Source: Corynebacterium occultum (GTDB lineage Bacteria; Actinomycetota; Actinomycetes; Mycobacteriales; Mycobacteriaceae). Taken from it: 64,000 nt of DNA. The stretch is taken from assembly GCF_009734425.1 (NCBI RefSeq), contig NZ_CP046455.1:1240001-1304000 (forward strand). Reading direction: 5' to 3'. A program made the position numbers and the translations under genes. Below, piece by piece: positions 28,287 through 38,270 of the stretch. How positions within the stretch are numbered: the stretch's first letter is position 1; the number at the start of each line of letters is the position of its first letter. The notes beneath the pieces were generated by a model, which was given only the letters and a program-made list of their open reading frames with translations, did no database searches and was not told the origin of the DNA.

Positions 28287-29281
28287 GTGATATGAAGGTG
28301 CTGTCAATCCCGGCCGGACATGTCTACCCCGCGGCACTGCGCCCCAGGGACGGCTGGCCCGATATCCAGGTCCTCGAGGACCCGGTGATTGACCCGGCGG
28401 AGCCGGACAGATGGTGGCCCCACCCCGCATTGCGGCGGGACTGGTGGGAGCGGGAACCCCGAAAGGTGGACCTCTGCCACCTGCACTTCGGTTTTGAGCA
28501 TCTCGATGCCGCCGAAACCAGGGACTTCGTGGCGGTGCTGGCACAACGTCACATCCCCCTGGTGCTCACCATCCATGACCTGGACAATCCCCATCTGGCG
28601 GAACAGCGCGCCTTCCATCAGCAGCTTAAATTTCTCACGGCCGCGGCTGCGCAGGTGCTCACCTTGAGCCAGGGTGCCGCCGAGATCATCCGGGAACGCT
28701 ATGGCCGCGACGCCCTGGTTGTACCCCACCCGGCGGTGGTGCCGAACCCCCCGACGCTCCCCGGCAGGCCCACCCCGGGGGTGGGTGTCTTCCTGAAATC
28801 CCTCCGCTCCAATGTCGTGGCTGACCCCCACTTCTACCGCGACCTGGCCACCGGGATGGGGGAGACCAACCCCCTGCAGTTTTATCTGCACCGCGAGCAG
28901 GCAGACTCCGACCTGGCCCGGGAACTGACCCCCGCAAGGCTGAACCTGCATCAACCGATGGATGACCACACCCTCCACGACACCATCGCCCGACACCGCG
29001 TCGTGGTCCTGCCCTACCTGCGGGGCACCCACTCCGGCTGGCTGGAAATGTGTCTCGACCTGGGAGTCTCAGTCGCGGTACCGGACTGTGGCTGTTACCT
29101 CAGCCAGGCCCAGGGCTCCCCGGCCGTGGCACAGTACCGCACCGCAGAGGGCACTGATGCGGCACGGGCCGTCACCGAGCTCCTCCGCCAAGAACCCCCA
29201 CCGCCCCGGGAGCATCCCTTCGACAACATCGCTTTCCACCATCAACTTTATCGAGCCCTCCGGGAAGGAACCCTGGCATGA
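28283..29281 (+). CDS. GT4-like glycosyltransferase
   Basis: 332 codons. The GT-B pattern is weak but readable: KVDLCHLHFGFEHLD, IPLVLTIHDLDNP in the first domain, a serine-rich QVLTLSQGAAEII, and a second domain with VVVLPYLRGTHSGWLEM and VAVPDCGCY. The usual E-x7-E sequence of GT4 is altered to a form with a single acidic residue, so activity is not certain. It is first in a plus-strand operon of four and is coupled by ATGA both to the leader ORF and to the next gene. Confidence 0.7.
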   Translation: MSDMKVLSIPAGHVYPAALRPRDGWPDIQVLEDPVIDPAEPDRWWPHPALRRDWWEREPRKVDLCHLHFGFEHLDAAETRDFVAVLAQRHIPLVLTIHDLDNPHLAEQRAFHQQLKFLTAAAAQVLTLSQGAAEIIRERYGRDALVVPHPAVVPNPPTLPGRPTPGVGVFLKSLRSNVVADPHFYRDLATGMGETNPLQFYLHREQADSDLARELTPARLNLHQPMDDHTLHDTIARHRVVVLPYLRGTHSGWLEMCLDLGVSVAVPDCGCYLSQAQGSPAVAQYRTAEGTDAARAVTELLRQEPPPPREHPFDNIAFHHQLYRALREGTLA

Positions 29282-30336
29282 AAATCGCCGTCATCGCCCC
29301 AACCAGGTACCCGATCAGCGAGCCCTTCGCCGGCGGCCTGGAGGCTTTTTGTTCCCTGCTGGTCCACGGGCTGCGGGAAGCCGGACACCAGGTGGATCTC
29401 TTTGCGTCCCGGGGGTCACAAGGACATGTCCGGGAATATGAATTCCCCGGGGTGGACTGGAGCGGACAGGAGGAGCTCGCCACCGACCACACCTATCCAC
29501 AGGGACACCAGGCGGCCGAGGATGAAGCGGTCGAACGCCTGCTGGGGCACCTGCTGCGCGAAGGCTATGACCTTATCCACAACAACAGCCTCCACGCCGC
29601 CATCTTCCAGATTGCCGACCGGATCCCCCTGCTCACTACCCTGCACTGCCCACCGGTCGCAGCCATGCAGGAGGCGATCGCACTCCCCGGCCGGGAAGTG
29701 GGAAGCTTCGCCGCGGTCAGCCACAGCACCGCAGCTGAATGGCAGCTGCCCGAAGCCCCCAGGGTGATCCCCAACGCCTTCAACGGCACCACCTTCCGAC
29801 CCGGCCCCGGCGGCGGCGGGGCCGTCTGGTTCGGACGGCTGATCAAGGACAAGGGACCCCATCTGGCCATTGACGCCGCCCGCCACGCCGGAATGCCACT
29901 GACCCTGCTGGGCCAGCCCCGGGACCTGCGCTTCTTCCGGGAGGAACTCCTCCCCCGGGATGGCTCAGACCTGACCTGGCTGGGTGGCTGCACCCATGAA
30001 CAGCTGGCGGAGGTGATCGGACGTAGTTCGGTGTGCCTGGTCACCCCACTCTGGCGGGAACCCTTCGGCCTGGTCACCATCGAGGCCATGGCCTGCGGCA
30101 CCCCGGTGGCGGCCTTCGCCAACGGGGGAACCGCGGAAACCCTGCGTCATGCACCCGGCAGACTGGTCCCGGCAGGTGACGTCCCTGCACTGGCGGCCGC
30201 CGCCCGGGAAGCCAGCCTGATCAACCGCGATGAGGTGGCCCATTATGTCCGGGAGAATTTCAGCCTGGAACGAATGATCGACCGCTACCTCTCCCTCTAC
30301 CGCAGTGTCAGGAGGCAGGAGGTGTTGGCCCGATGA
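29278..30336 (+). CDS. GT4 family glycosyltransferase
   Basis: 352 codons. GT-B enzyme with a glycine-rich start (MKIAVIAPTRYPISEPFAGG), LIHNNSLHAAIF, acceptor-domain PPVAAMQEA, and the nucleotide-sugar site with AVWFGRLIKDKGPHLAID and WREPFGLVTIEAMACGTPV (E-x7-E catalytic region complete). It likely uses a UDP- or GDP-sugar at the cytoplasmic membrane. ATGA overlaps at both ends. Confidence 0.9.
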   Translation: MKIAVIAPTRYPISEPFAGGLEAFCSLLVHGLREAGHQVDLFASRGSQGHVREYEFPGVDWSGQEELATDHTYPQGHQAAEDEAVERLLGHLLREGYDLIHNNSLHAAIFQIADRIPLLTTLHCPPVAAMQEAIALPGREVGSFAAVSHSTAAEWQLPEAPRVIPNAFNGTTFRPGPGGGGAVWFGRLIKDKGPHLAIDAARHAGMPLTLLGQPRDLRFFREELLPRDGSDLTWLGGCTHEQLAEVIGRSSVCLVTPLWREPFGLVTIEAMACGTPVAAFANGGTAETLRHAPGRLVPAGDVPALAAAAREASLINRDEVAHYVRENFSLERMIDRYLSLYRSVRRQEVLAR

Positions 30337-31280
30337 TCGGAATCTACGCCCATCACGCCGGCAGCGGGCACCTCCACCGCTGCCGGGCGATCCAGGCGGA
30401 ATTGACGGAATTGGCCGAACCCTCGGTGATCTTCTCCTCCGCGGGGGGTGCGGATATCCACCTGCCCATGGACGTGGGGGAGACAGCGGCGTCGCCAAGC
30501 GTCAATGGCACCCTGCACTGGGCGCCGACCGGGGTGCCGGGACACACCGCTCGTCTGAGTGTGATCGCCGAATGGATCAACCGAGTCCAACCCCGGGCAT
30601 TTTTTGTCGATGTCTCCGTGGAGGTGGCGGTATTTGTCCGCCTGCTGGGAATCCCCGTAGCCACCCTCGCCATGCCCGGGGTACGTGATGATCCACCCCA
30701 CCAGCTGGGCTACGCCCAGGCCGCCGCCATTATCGCGGCCTGGCCGGAGTGGGTTCCGGTCCCGGAACACCTGGGGACACATGCGGAACGACTCCACGCC
30801 GTCGGTGGGATCAGCCGCCTGCTACCCCGGGCGGAGATCCCCCGGGAAAACCGCGTGATCGTGCTGCAGGGCAAAGGCGGGGACAACTGGGAAGAGCGGC
30901 ACTGGGCGCAGATCGCCGAAAGAACCCCACACCTGGACTGGGAGATCCTGGGCGGTGCCAACCGGGTGGCAGACCCCATGCCCAAGCTCCGGGGCGCCAG
31001 CGTGGTGATCGCCGCCGCCGGACAGAACTCCATCGCCGATATCGCCGCCGCCGGAACCCCGGCAATCATCCTGCCCCAGCCACGCCCCTTCGCCGAACAA
31101 GAAGCCACCGCCCGCACCCTGGCGGACGCTGGCCTGGCCCTGGTGCCGGAAAACCATCCCGCCCTCGATGAATGGCCCGAACTGATTGAAAAAGCCCGCC
31201 ACAGCACACCACAGTGGCAGCGCTGGCAGACCCAGGGCGCCGCGCACCGTGCCGCAAAAATCCTGCAGGAGATCTCATGA
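30333..31280 (+). CDS. MurG-like (GT28) glycosyltransferase
   Basis: 315 codons. The start YAHHAGSGHLHRCRAIQ is the glycine-rich loop of GT28/MurG-type enzymes, and the C-terminal GASVVIAAAGQNSIADIAAAGTP site, with its IILPQPRPFAEQ continuation, corresponds to the donor-binding signature. It may also be compared with PseG, the UDP-sugar hydrolase of nonulosonic acid synthesis, which shares GxGHxxR, so hydrolysis rather than transfer is possible. ATGA overlaps on both sides keep it in the operon. Confidence 0.7.
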   Translation: MIGIYAHHAGSGHLHRCRAIQAELTELAEPSVIFSSAGGADIHLPMDVGETAASPSVNGTLHWAPTGVPGHTARLSVIAEWINRVQPRAFFVDVSVEVAVFVRLLGIPVATLAMPGVRDDPPHQLGYAQAAAIIAAWPEWVPVPEHLGTHAERLHAVGGISRLLPRAEIPRENRVIVLQGKGGDNWEERHWAQIAERTPHLDWEILGGANRVADPMPKLRGASVVIAAAGQNSIADIAAAGTPAIILPQPRPFAEQEATARTLADAGLALVPENHPALDEWPELIEKARHSTPQWQRWQTQGAAHRAAKILQEIS

Positions 31281-32080
31281 TCACCCACGTCCTCACCCTG
31301 GCGGACACCTCCCGCCGGGCACATGTGGAAAACCAATTGGCGGGACTCAAGGAACACGCCCCCGAGGCAGAACACAGCTGTTTCCCACTGGATGCCGGGG
31401 CGGGGGAGAAGCTGGCACTGGCCACCGCCCGCAACCAACTGGGCGACCGGGCCGTGGCAGCTGGTACCGAACTGCTCATCTTCCTCGACGCGGACTGCAT
31501 CCCCGGCCCCGAACTAATCCACCACTACCAGGCCTGCATCAAGGCCCACCCCGAAGCGGTGGCCTGCGGACCGGTGACCTACCTCAACCCACCCGGGGAA
31601 GCCGGCTATGACCTGCAACGACTCAGCGACCTGACCGCCCCCCACCCGGCCCGACCCAACCCAGAAGCAGGGGAATACCCCCTGGCCAGCGAAGATGAAT
31701 ACCTGCTCTTCTGGTCACTTTCCTTCGCCATGCACGCCGACACCTGGCGGAAAATCAGGGCGGAAAGCGGCGGATTCAACGAAGACTACGAGGGCTACGG
31801 CGGAGAGGACACCGACTTCGCACTCCGCCTGCAAAACCAAAAAATCCCCCTGCGCTGGACAGGGGGAGCCCACGCCTACCACCAGTGGCACGCGGTGTCC
31901 TCCCCACCCTGGGAACACCTGGAAGACATCCTGCGCAATGCGCGGCGCTTCCATGACAGCTGGGGTTGGTGGCCCATGGAGGGGTGGCTCAGGGAGTTCG
32001 CCCGCGCCGGGGCCATCCCGGAGGATTATTTCGGCCCTGGCGTGGACGCGTTGGACTACTTGGCGTCAGAGAGCAGGTAG
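31277..32080 (+). CDS. GT2-type glycosyltransferase
   Basis: 267 codons from the ATG at 31277. The nucleotide-sugar fold shows ELLIFLDADCIPG (D-x-D) and a galactosyltransferase-like C-terminal block GGFNEDYEGYGGEDTDFALRL, which carries the catalytic acid ED. It is the last gene of the operon. Its 3' end overlaps the small convergent gene at 32056 by 25 bases. Confidence 0.88.
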   Translation: MITHVLTLADTSRRAHVENQLAGLKEHAPEAEHSCFPLDAGAGEKLALATARNQLGDRAVAAGTELLIFLDADCIPGPELIHHYQACIKAHPEAVACGPVTYLNPPGEAGYDLQRLSDLTAPHPARPNPEAGEYPLASEDEYLLFWSLSFAMHADTWRKIRAESGGFNEDYEGYGGEDTDFALRLQNQKIPLRWTGGAHAYHQWHAVSSPPWEHLEDILRNARRFHDSWGWWPMEGWLREFARAGAIPEDYFGPGVDALDYLASESR

Positions 32081-32379
32081 GAGGCACCTGCGGTGAGCGC
32101 GGTGACCGTCAGCACGGAAGGCCAGGCGCCGATCTTCTTCGCCAGGGGGTGGGAGAGGCCGAAACCTGCCACATAGGTGGTGGCCAGGGCGGCGGTGGTG
32201 GCCGGGTTGGTCTTGGCCAGCCAGCTGCGGCCGGCCCAGATGCCGGCGGCAGCCAGGACGGCACCGCCGATCGGCCGGATGCCGGTTTCCCGGGCAGAGA
32301 GGTATCCGCCGAGGATACCGGTGGCGGTGACCAGCGCAGTGCTGACGTTTTCTGGCTTCTTGATGTCAATCATTCCCAT
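32056..32379 (-). CDS. small hydrophobic protein, unknown function
   Basis: 107 codons from the ATG at 32379 (GTAAGGTTGACC before it); a GTG at 32397 is the alternative. Alternating small and hydrophobic residues make three to four possible membrane helices (VSTALVTATGILGGYL, GGAVLAAAGIWAG, ATTAALATTYVAG, VLTVTALTAGASYLL). The pattern is seen in small corynebacterial membrane proteins of unknown role. The 3' end overlaps the neighbouring glycosyltransferase convergently. Confidence 0.65.
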   Translation of the reverse strand: MGMIDIKKPENVSTALVTATGILGGYLSARETGIRPIGGAVLAAAGIWAGRSWLAKTNPATTAALATTYVAGFGLSHPLAKKIGAWPSVLTVTALTAGASYLLSDAK

Positions 32380-32471
32380 GAGGTCAACCTTACCCACGCT
32401 TTTCGCTGCGGGGGAGCAGGTGGCCCGAATAAAATTTACCGGGTGCAGAAAATAAGCCTAGACTCAGTCCA

Positions 32472-33890
32472 ATGAGCCAGCCGAACCCCAACTCCCTGGT
32501 CCTGCCCGCACCTCAGGCATGGCGGGCACTGATCGCACTGTGCATCGGCTTCTTCATGATCCTGCTGGACCAGACCATCGTTGCGGTGGCCACCCCGGCC
32601 TTCCAGGTGGAGCTGGGTGCCTCCATGAACCAGATCGTCTGGGTCACCTCGATCTACCTGCTGTGTGTGCTGGTGCCGATGCTCTTCACCGGGCGGCTCG
32701 GGGACCGTTTCGGGCAGCGCAATCTCTACCGGGTGGGCATGATCATCTTCATCCTCTCCTCCCTGGTCTGTGGGCTGGCACCCAATATTGAGACGCTCAT
32801 CGCGGCGCGTGCGGTGCAGGGCCTGGGCGCGGCGATCCTCACCCCGCAGACGATGAGTGTGATCAACCGGGTCTTCGCCCGGGAGAAGCGGGGTGCCGCC
32901 CTCGGGGTCTGGGGTGCAGTCGGTGGGGTCGCCGGTGTGGTGGCACCCACCCTGGGTGGTTTCATCGTCGAATCGGTGGGCTGGCAGTGGATCTTCCTCA
33001 TCAATCTTCCCATCGGTGTGCTCTCCCTGGTGCTGGTGAGCCTCTGGGTGCCGGACATGCCGCGCCAGGTCCGTCGCATCGACACCCCCAGCGTGATCGC
33101 CTCCCTGGCGGGTATGGGGGCGCTGGTCTTCGGCATCCAGCAGGGCCCGGAGCTGGGTTGGCCCTGGTGGGTGTGGGTGCTCCTGATTTTCGGCGGGGTC
33201 GTCATGTTCGGCTTCATCCGCCTGCAGCGCAGTGCCGTCCGGCGGGGCAGTGACCCCCTGCTCCCCTTGGAGATCTTCCGGAACCATAATTTCTCCCATG
33301 GCGCCTTCTCCATTGCCACGATGGGTTTCACCGTCTCCTCGATGATGTTGCCGATCATGTTCTTCCTGCAGAACGGCCGGGGGCTCAATGCCCTCCAGGC
33401 CGGTCTGATGATGCTGCCGATGGCGGCCCTGTCGATTGTGATTTCCCCGTTGGCCGGTCCCTTGGCGGATCGCCTCCACCCCCGGATCCTGTCGATGATC
33501 GGTTTCGCGGCGATGGCACTGGCCCTGCTCAGCGCTTCCGCGGTGATGCGCCTGGATGTGGCGCTGTGGTGGTTCCTGCTTCCGGTGCTGGTGATGGGTG
33601 TGGGCCAATCCCTGATCTGGGCGCCGAACTCCGCGACCTCCATGCGCACCATGGATCCCCGCCACATGGGGGCAGCCTCCGGGGTGTACAACACCGCCCG
33701 CCAGGTCGGGGCGGTCGCGGGTGCGGCGGCGGTGGGCGCGGCGATGCAGACCGGGCTGGACCAGCTCGAGGTCAATGTGGTGATGGCCAACGCCATCCTG
33801 CTGCCCAGCATCGCCCTGATCGCAGGCTTCATCGCGGTCTCCCGTTTCCGGGCGGAGACACTGGACGATGGGGCGGCCAGCCCTGCGTGA
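32472..33890 (+). CDS. MFS drug exporter, DHA2 type
   Basis: 472 codons with about 14 membrane segments. The first loop contains [16 protein letters not shown] (motif A, G-x-x-x-D-R-x-G-R-R), TM1 ends in [15 protein letters not shown] (the DHA2 D1 motif), and the TM5 antiporter motif reads [15 protein letters not shown]. The family exports drugs by proton antiport. It is preceded by a promoter-sized gap and is followed 28 bases later by pfkA; cotranscription is possible. Confidence 0.9.
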   Translation: MSQPNPNSLVLPAPQAWRALIALCIGFFMILLDQTIVAVATPAFQVELGASMNQIVWVTSIYLLCVLVPMLFTGRLGDRFGQRNLYRVGMIIFILSSLVCGLAPNIETLIAARAVQGLGAAILTPQTMSVINRVFAREKRGAALGVWGAVGGVAGVVAPTLGGFIVESVGWQWIFLINLPIGVLSLVLVSLWVPDMPRQVRRIDTPSVIASLAGMGALVFGIQQGPELGWPWWVWVLLIFGGVVMFGFIRLQRSAVRRGSDPLLPLEIFRNHNFSHGAFSIATMGFTVSSMMLPIMFFLQNGRGLNALQAGLMMLPMAALSIVISPLAGPLADRLHPRILSMIGFAAMALALLSASAVMRLDVALWWFLLPVLVMGVGQSLIWAPNSATSMRTMDPRHMGAASGVYNTARQVGAVAGAAAVGAAMQTGLDQLEVNVVMANAILLPSIALIAGFIAVSRFRAETLDDGAASPA

Positions 33891-33918
33891 GTCCGGTGCC
33901 ACGACTAGCATTGGCACC

Positions 33919-34950
33919 ATGCGAATTGCGACTTTGACATCGGGCGGAGACTGCCCCGGATTGAATGCCGTCATCCGGGCCATCGTGCGGACCGCCAACG
34001 CGGAATTCGGCTCCACCGTGGTCGGCTACCAGGATGGTTGGGTCGGCCTGATGGAGGATCAGCGGGTACAGCTCTACGATGATGAGCACATTGACCGCAT
34101 CCTGCTGCGCGGCGGCACCATCCTCGGCACCGGTCGACTGCACCCCGACAAGTTCAAGGCCGGGCTGGAGCAGATCAAGCAGAATCTGGCGGAAGCTGAG
34201 ATCGACGCCCTGATCCCGATCGGCGGGGAGGGCACCCTCAAGGGAGCGAAGTGGCTCGCCGACAACGGTATCCCCGTGGTAGGTGTACCCAAGACCATTG
34301 ACAATGATGTCAACGGCACCGACTACACCTTCGGTTTCGACACCGCCGTCGCCGTGGCCACCGATGCCATTGACCGGCTGCACACCACCGCGGAGTCCCA
34401 TAACCGGGTGATGATCGTCGAGGTCATGGGACGCCACGTCGGCTGGATCGCCCTGCACGCCGGGATGGCAGGCGGCGCCCACTACACCGTGATCCCCGAG
34501 GCTCCCTTCGACATCGCCGATATCTGCAAGAAGATGGAGCGACGCTTCCAGATGGGCGAGAAGTACGGCATCATCGTCGTCGCCGAGGGTGCACTGCCCA
34601 AGGAAGGCACCATGGAGCTGCACGAGGGCGAGGTTGACCAGTTCGGCCACAAGACCTTCACCGGCATGGGCCAGCAGATTGCCGATGAGATCCACAAGCG
34701 CCTCGGCCATGATGTCCGTACCACCGTGCTGGGCCACATCCAACGTGGTGGCACCCCCACCGCCTTCGACCGCGTGCTGGCCACCCGCTACGGGGTGCGC
34801 GCGGCCCGTGCCTGCCATGAGGGCCAGTTCGGCAAGATCGTCGCCCTCCACGGTGAAAGCATCGAGATGGTTCCGCTCGCCGATGCGGTGGACACCCTGA
34901 AGGAAGTTCCGCGCCGCCGCTATGAGACCGCCCAGGCGGTCTTCGGCTAG
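33919..34950 (+). CDS. pfkA: 6-phosphofructokinase
   Basis: 343 codons from the ATG at 33919. It phosphorylates fructose 6-phosphate in glycolysis. Motifs: [29 protein letters not shown] in the donor site (actinobacterial variant of GGDGS), [20 protein letters not shown] with the catalytic Asp, and [13 protein letters not shown]. The protein tracks the C. glutamicum enzyme over its whole length. Confidence 0.96.
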   Translation: MRIATLTSGGDCPGLNAVIRAIVRTANAEFGSTVVGYQDGWVGLMEDQRVQLYDDEHIDRILLRGGTILGTGRLHPDKFKAGLEQIKQNLAEAEIDALIPIGGEGTLKGAKWLADNGIPVVGVPKTIDNDVNGTDYTFGFDTAVAVATDAIDRLHTTAESHNRVMIVEVMGRHVGWIALHAGMAGGAHYTVIPEAPFDIADICKKMERRFQMGEKYGIIVVAEGALPKEGTMELHEGEVDQFGHKTFTGMGQQIADEIHKRLGHDVRTTVLGHIQRGGTPTAFDRVLATRYGVRAARACHEGQFGKIVALHGESIEMVPLADAVDTLKEVPRRRYETAQAVFG

Positions 34951-35098
34951 CACCTCCGCTTATCGACGTCCCCGCAAACCCCCACCCCGTTGCTGACCCT
35001 CTGGCGGACGGGGACGGGAGACCCTGCTCACGGTGGAGGCTGAGGTAGCGCACCCCTGATGACGCATCAACTCTTCGGGAGGGTTAGAATCTGGACTC

Positions 35099-36604
35099 AT
35101 GACTGCCGCCATTTATGACCTGATGGACTTTGAAGAAGTCCTGGAGAAGTTTGATCCCGTCATGGGCCTGGAGGTCCACGTCGAGTTGGCCACGGAGACC
35201 AAGATGTTCTCCGCCAGCTCCGCTCACTTCGGTGCGGCACCGAACAGCAATGTTGATCCGGTGTCGCTGGGCCTGCCGGGCGCACTGCCTGTCGTCAACG
35301 CCAAGGGTGTGGAGTGGGCCATCAAGATCGGCCTCGCCCTGAACTGCTCCATCGCCGAGTCCTCCCGCTTCGCCCGGAAGAACTACTTCTACCCGGATCA
35401 GCCGAAGAACTACCAGATCTCCCAGTACGATGAGCCGATCGCCTATGACGGCTACCTCGATGTCCAGCTCGAGGACGGCACGGAGTGGCGCGTGGAGATC
35501 GAGCGCGCCCACATGGAGGAGGACACCGGAAAGCTGACCCACCTGGGCGGCACCTCCGGCCGTATCCACGGTGCCACCGCCTCCCTGGTGGACTGCAACC
35601 GCGCCGGCGTCCCCCTGATCGAGATCGTCACCAAGCCCATCGAGGGTGCCGGTGGACGCGCCCCGGAGATCGCCAAGGCATATGTCTCCGCGCTGCGTGA
35701 CCTGGTGAAGGCCCTCGGGGTTTCCGATGGCCGCCTGGATCAGGGATCCATGCGCGTGGACTCCAACCTCTCCCTGCGCCCGATCGGCCAGGAGGAGTTC
35801 GGTACCCGTACCGAAACCAAGAACATCAACTCCCTGAAGTCCGTGGAGCAGGCTGTCCGCTTCGAGATGATGCGCCAGGCCGCCGCCCTCGAAAATGGGG
35901 AGGAGATCTTCATGGAGACCCGCCACTACCAGGAGACTGATGGTTCCACCTCGAAGGGGCGTCCGAAGGAGACCGCGGAGGACTACCGATACTTCAATGA
36001 TCCGGACCTGCCCCCGGTCATCGCCCCGAAGGAATGGGTCGAGGAGATCCGCGCGACCCTGCCGGAGCTGCCCTGGGTTCGTCGTGACCGCATCCAGAAG
36101 GAATGGCAGCTCGGTGACGCCGAGATGCGTGACCTGGTCAACGCTGGCGCCCTGGACCTGATCATCGCCACCGTCGAGGAGGGTGTCACCCCGGATGAGG
36201 CACGTGCCTGGTGGGTTAACTATCTCGCCGCCAAGGCCAAGGAAGCCGAGGTTGATCTTGACGCCCTGCAGATCACCCCGGCCCAGGTTGCCGAGGTCGT
36301 CGGCCTGGTCAAGGAAGGCAAGCTGACCACCAAGCTGGCCCGTCAGGCCATTGATGGTGTGCTGGCCGGCGAAGGCGATGTCTCTACCGTGGTCAAGGGC
36401 CGTGGTCTGGAGGTCGTGCGTGACGACGGCGCGATCGAGGCCGCCGTGGATGAGGCTCTGGCCGCCAACCCGGGCATCATCGAGAAGTACAAGGCCGGCA
36501 ACACCAAGGTCACCGGTGCCATCGTCGGCGCCGTGATGAAGGCCACCCGCGGTAAGGCTGACCCGGCCCAGGTGAACAAGCTGATCGCCGAAAAACTGAA
36601 GTAA
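35099..36604 (+). CDS. gatB: aspartyl/glutamyl-tRNA amidotransferase subunit B
   Basis: 501 codons. This is the kinase-like and tRNA-binding subunit of GatCAB. Marks are [52 protein letters not shown] sequence, and [11 protein letters not shown]. It ends with the YqeY/GatB tail that binds tRNA ([20 protein letters not shown]). Located apart from gatCA, as in C. glutamicum. A terminator follows. Confidence 0.97.
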   Translation: MTAAIYDLMDFEEVLEKFDPVMGLEVHVELATETKMFSASSAHFGAAPNSNVDPVSLGLPGALPVVNAKGVEWAIKIGLALNCSIAESSRFARKNYFYPDQPKNYQISQYDEPIAYDGYLDVQLEDGTEWRVEIERAHMEEDTGKLTHLGGTSGRIHGATASLVDCNRAGVPLIEIVTKPIEGAGGRAPEIAKAYVSALRDLVKALGVSDGRLDQGSMRVDSNLSLRPIGQEEFGTRTETKNINSLKSVEQAVRFEMMRQAAALENGEEIFMETRHYQETDGSTSKGRPKETAEDYRYFNDPDLPPVIAPKEWVEEIRATLPELPWVRRDRIQKEWQLGDAEMRDLVNAGALDLIIATVEEGVTPDEARAWWVNYLAAKAKEAEVDLDALQITPAQVAEVVGLVKEGKLTTKLARQAIDGVLAGEGDVSTVVKGRGLEVVRDDGAIEAAVDEALAANPGIIEKYKAGNTKVTGAIVGAVMKATRGKADPAQVNKLIAEKLK

Positions 36605-36623
36605 TCCTCAGCGCAATAAACTA

Positions 36624-36677
36624 ATGTCCTGCTCCCCCCCCTGGGAAGTTCCCGGGGTGGGGAGCAGGACATTTTTC
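36624..36677 (+). terminator. intrinsic terminator after gatB
   Basis: ATGTCCTGCTCCCC pairs with GGGGAGCAGGACAT (36657-36670 region) and is followed by TTTTTCTTT. It may also serve the convergent GT87 gene, whose 3' end lies just to the right. Confidence 0.88.
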
Positions 36678-36684
36678 TTTGCAT

Positions 36685-38115
36685 CTAGAAGATGAGCACC
36701 ACTGAGCCGATGCTCATCACCACCGCCACCGGGAGCAGCAGGAATGACCAGCCCCGGGCCAGTGGGTTGTCGATATGCCCGGCCCCGGTCTGCGTCTCCT
36801 CCTGGGGCGGCAGGAGGCGGGGGAGCAACAGTGCGCTGATCACGAGGAAGATCGCGATGATCAGGTAGGAGTTGCCCCAGGGCTGCACCCACCAGGACCA
36901 GTCAAGTTCCTGCTCCCGGGTATTCGGCAGGGACCAGTGCGGCTGCAGGAGGACGCAGGAGATGCTCAGGAGGGTCATCCCGCCGGCCACCCGTCGGGTC
37001 AGCGGGTCCCGGTCCCAGCTGCGCCACAGTGTCACCGCACAGAGCAGGGCCACCGGCACCAGCCACACCCAGTGGTGGGACCAGGAGACCGGGGAACAGA
37101 CCAGGGCCACCAGGGAGTTGAGCATCACCAGCCCGAGGGCGGAGGTTTCCGCCGAGGACGCAGCGCCTTGTACCCGCAGCATGGCCGCGATGATGCCCAC
37201 CAGTCCCAGGATGACCAGCACCAGCCAGGCCGGGCCCACGGAACTCTCGGGAAGCACCCTGAAGAGCATGCCCTGGAAGGACTGGTTAGCGGTGTAAGCC
37301 AGACCACCGATCCGGTCGGTGTTCTGTAGGGTGTCCAGCCAATAGGTCCAGGAGATGGTGGGGTTCAGGGCGAAAGCCAGGAGGGTGAAGAACACTCCGG
37401 AGGCCACCGTGGTGGCAGCTCCCTTCCAATCCCGCCGGACCAGGAAGTAGAGGATGAACACCGCCGGAGTCAGCTTGATGGCGGCAGCCAGGCCGATGAG
37501 AATACCCCGGGGCAGACGCGATTGACGCCCCAGGGTGTCGAGCAGCACCAGCAGCATGAGCAGCACGTTGATCTGGCCAAAGCTCAGGGTCTCGCGCACC
37601 GGTTCAAAGAGCAGCGCCACTGGCAGCGCCCAGGTGGCCAGGATCCGGTGGTCGACCGTCCCCAGCTGGGGCAGGGCACGACGCAGCACGATCACCATGC
37701 ACCACCACAGCAGAACCACGGTGATGAGGGCCCAGACCGCGGCCCCCGGCATCATCGGCAGCAGGGTAAGCGGGGTGAAGAGGATGGCACCCAAGGGGGG
37801 ATAGGTGAAGGGGAGGACAATGCCGCGCACCTCATAGTCCCGGAGGTAGATGTTGTCACCGGCGAGCAGGGCCAATGCGCCTTCCCGGTAGACGTGGAAG
37901 TCAATGTGGTAGCGCAGCACATTGATCTCGGTGCCGTTTAAGATGCCACCCCAGATACTGGGGATATCGAAGACCCAGGGCAGCAGGACCACGGTGGTGG
38001 CGAGCAGGGCGAGGAGCGTCCTGATGCGGTGACGGGGTCCCTGAAATACGGGGAGCGGGGAGGGGCCGGGGGAGGCGCTCTCGGCCACGGAGGGGACTGA
38101 AGGGTTACTGAGCAC
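36685..38115 (-). CDS. GT87 membrane mannosyltransferase, copy 1
   Basis: 476 codons from the GTG at 38115, preceded by CAGGTGGA; a longer start would add a poorly conserved proline-rich part. About ten membrane segments. The GT-C catalytic loop carries acidic residues near the first helix (NVLRYHIDFHVYREGALALL). DUF2029/GT87 enzymes use polyprenyl-phosphate mannose outside the membrane for lipomannan and lipoarabinomannan. The protein at 43856-45169 is a paralog. Confidence 0.85.
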   Translation of the reverse strand: MLSNPSVPSVAESASPGPSPLPVFQGPRHRIRTLLALLATTVVLLPWVFDIPSIWGGILNGTEINVLRYHIDFHVYREGALALLAGDNIYLRDYEVRGIVLPFTYPPLGAILFTPLTLLPMMPGAAVWALITVVLLWWCMVIVLRRALPQLGTVDHRILATWALPVALLFEPVRETLSFGQINVLLMLLVLLDTLGRQSRLPRGILIGLAAAIKLTPAVFILYFLVRRDWKGAATTVASGVFFTLLAFALNPTISWTYWLDTLQNTDRIGGLAYTANQSFQGMLFRVLPESSVGPAWLVLVILGLVGIIAAMLRVQGAASSAETSALGLVMLNSLVALVCSPVSWSHHWVWLVPVALLCAVTLWRSWDRDPLTRRVAGGMTLLSISCVLLQPHWSLPNTREQELDWSWWVQPWGNSYLIIAIFLVISALLLPRLLPPQEETQTGAGHIDNPLARGWSFLLLPVAVVMSIGSVVLIF

Positions 38116-38270
38116 AACCTGACTATATCCACCTGAGCATTCGGAGTGCGGTGTCGGAGGGGGAGTCGGGCTGTGAATCACAGCAGAACGCACCTTCCGT
38201 GCCACGGGGGTGACACCACCCTGAGGAGGCTTTAGAGCGCAACGCCGGAAAAAGAGGCACACTTGTCTAC

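Noticed and set aside
32436..34016. 526-codon open frame opposite the MFS exporter and pfkA start
   Set aside because: His/Gln/Arg-rich shadow that crosses two real genes on the other strand.
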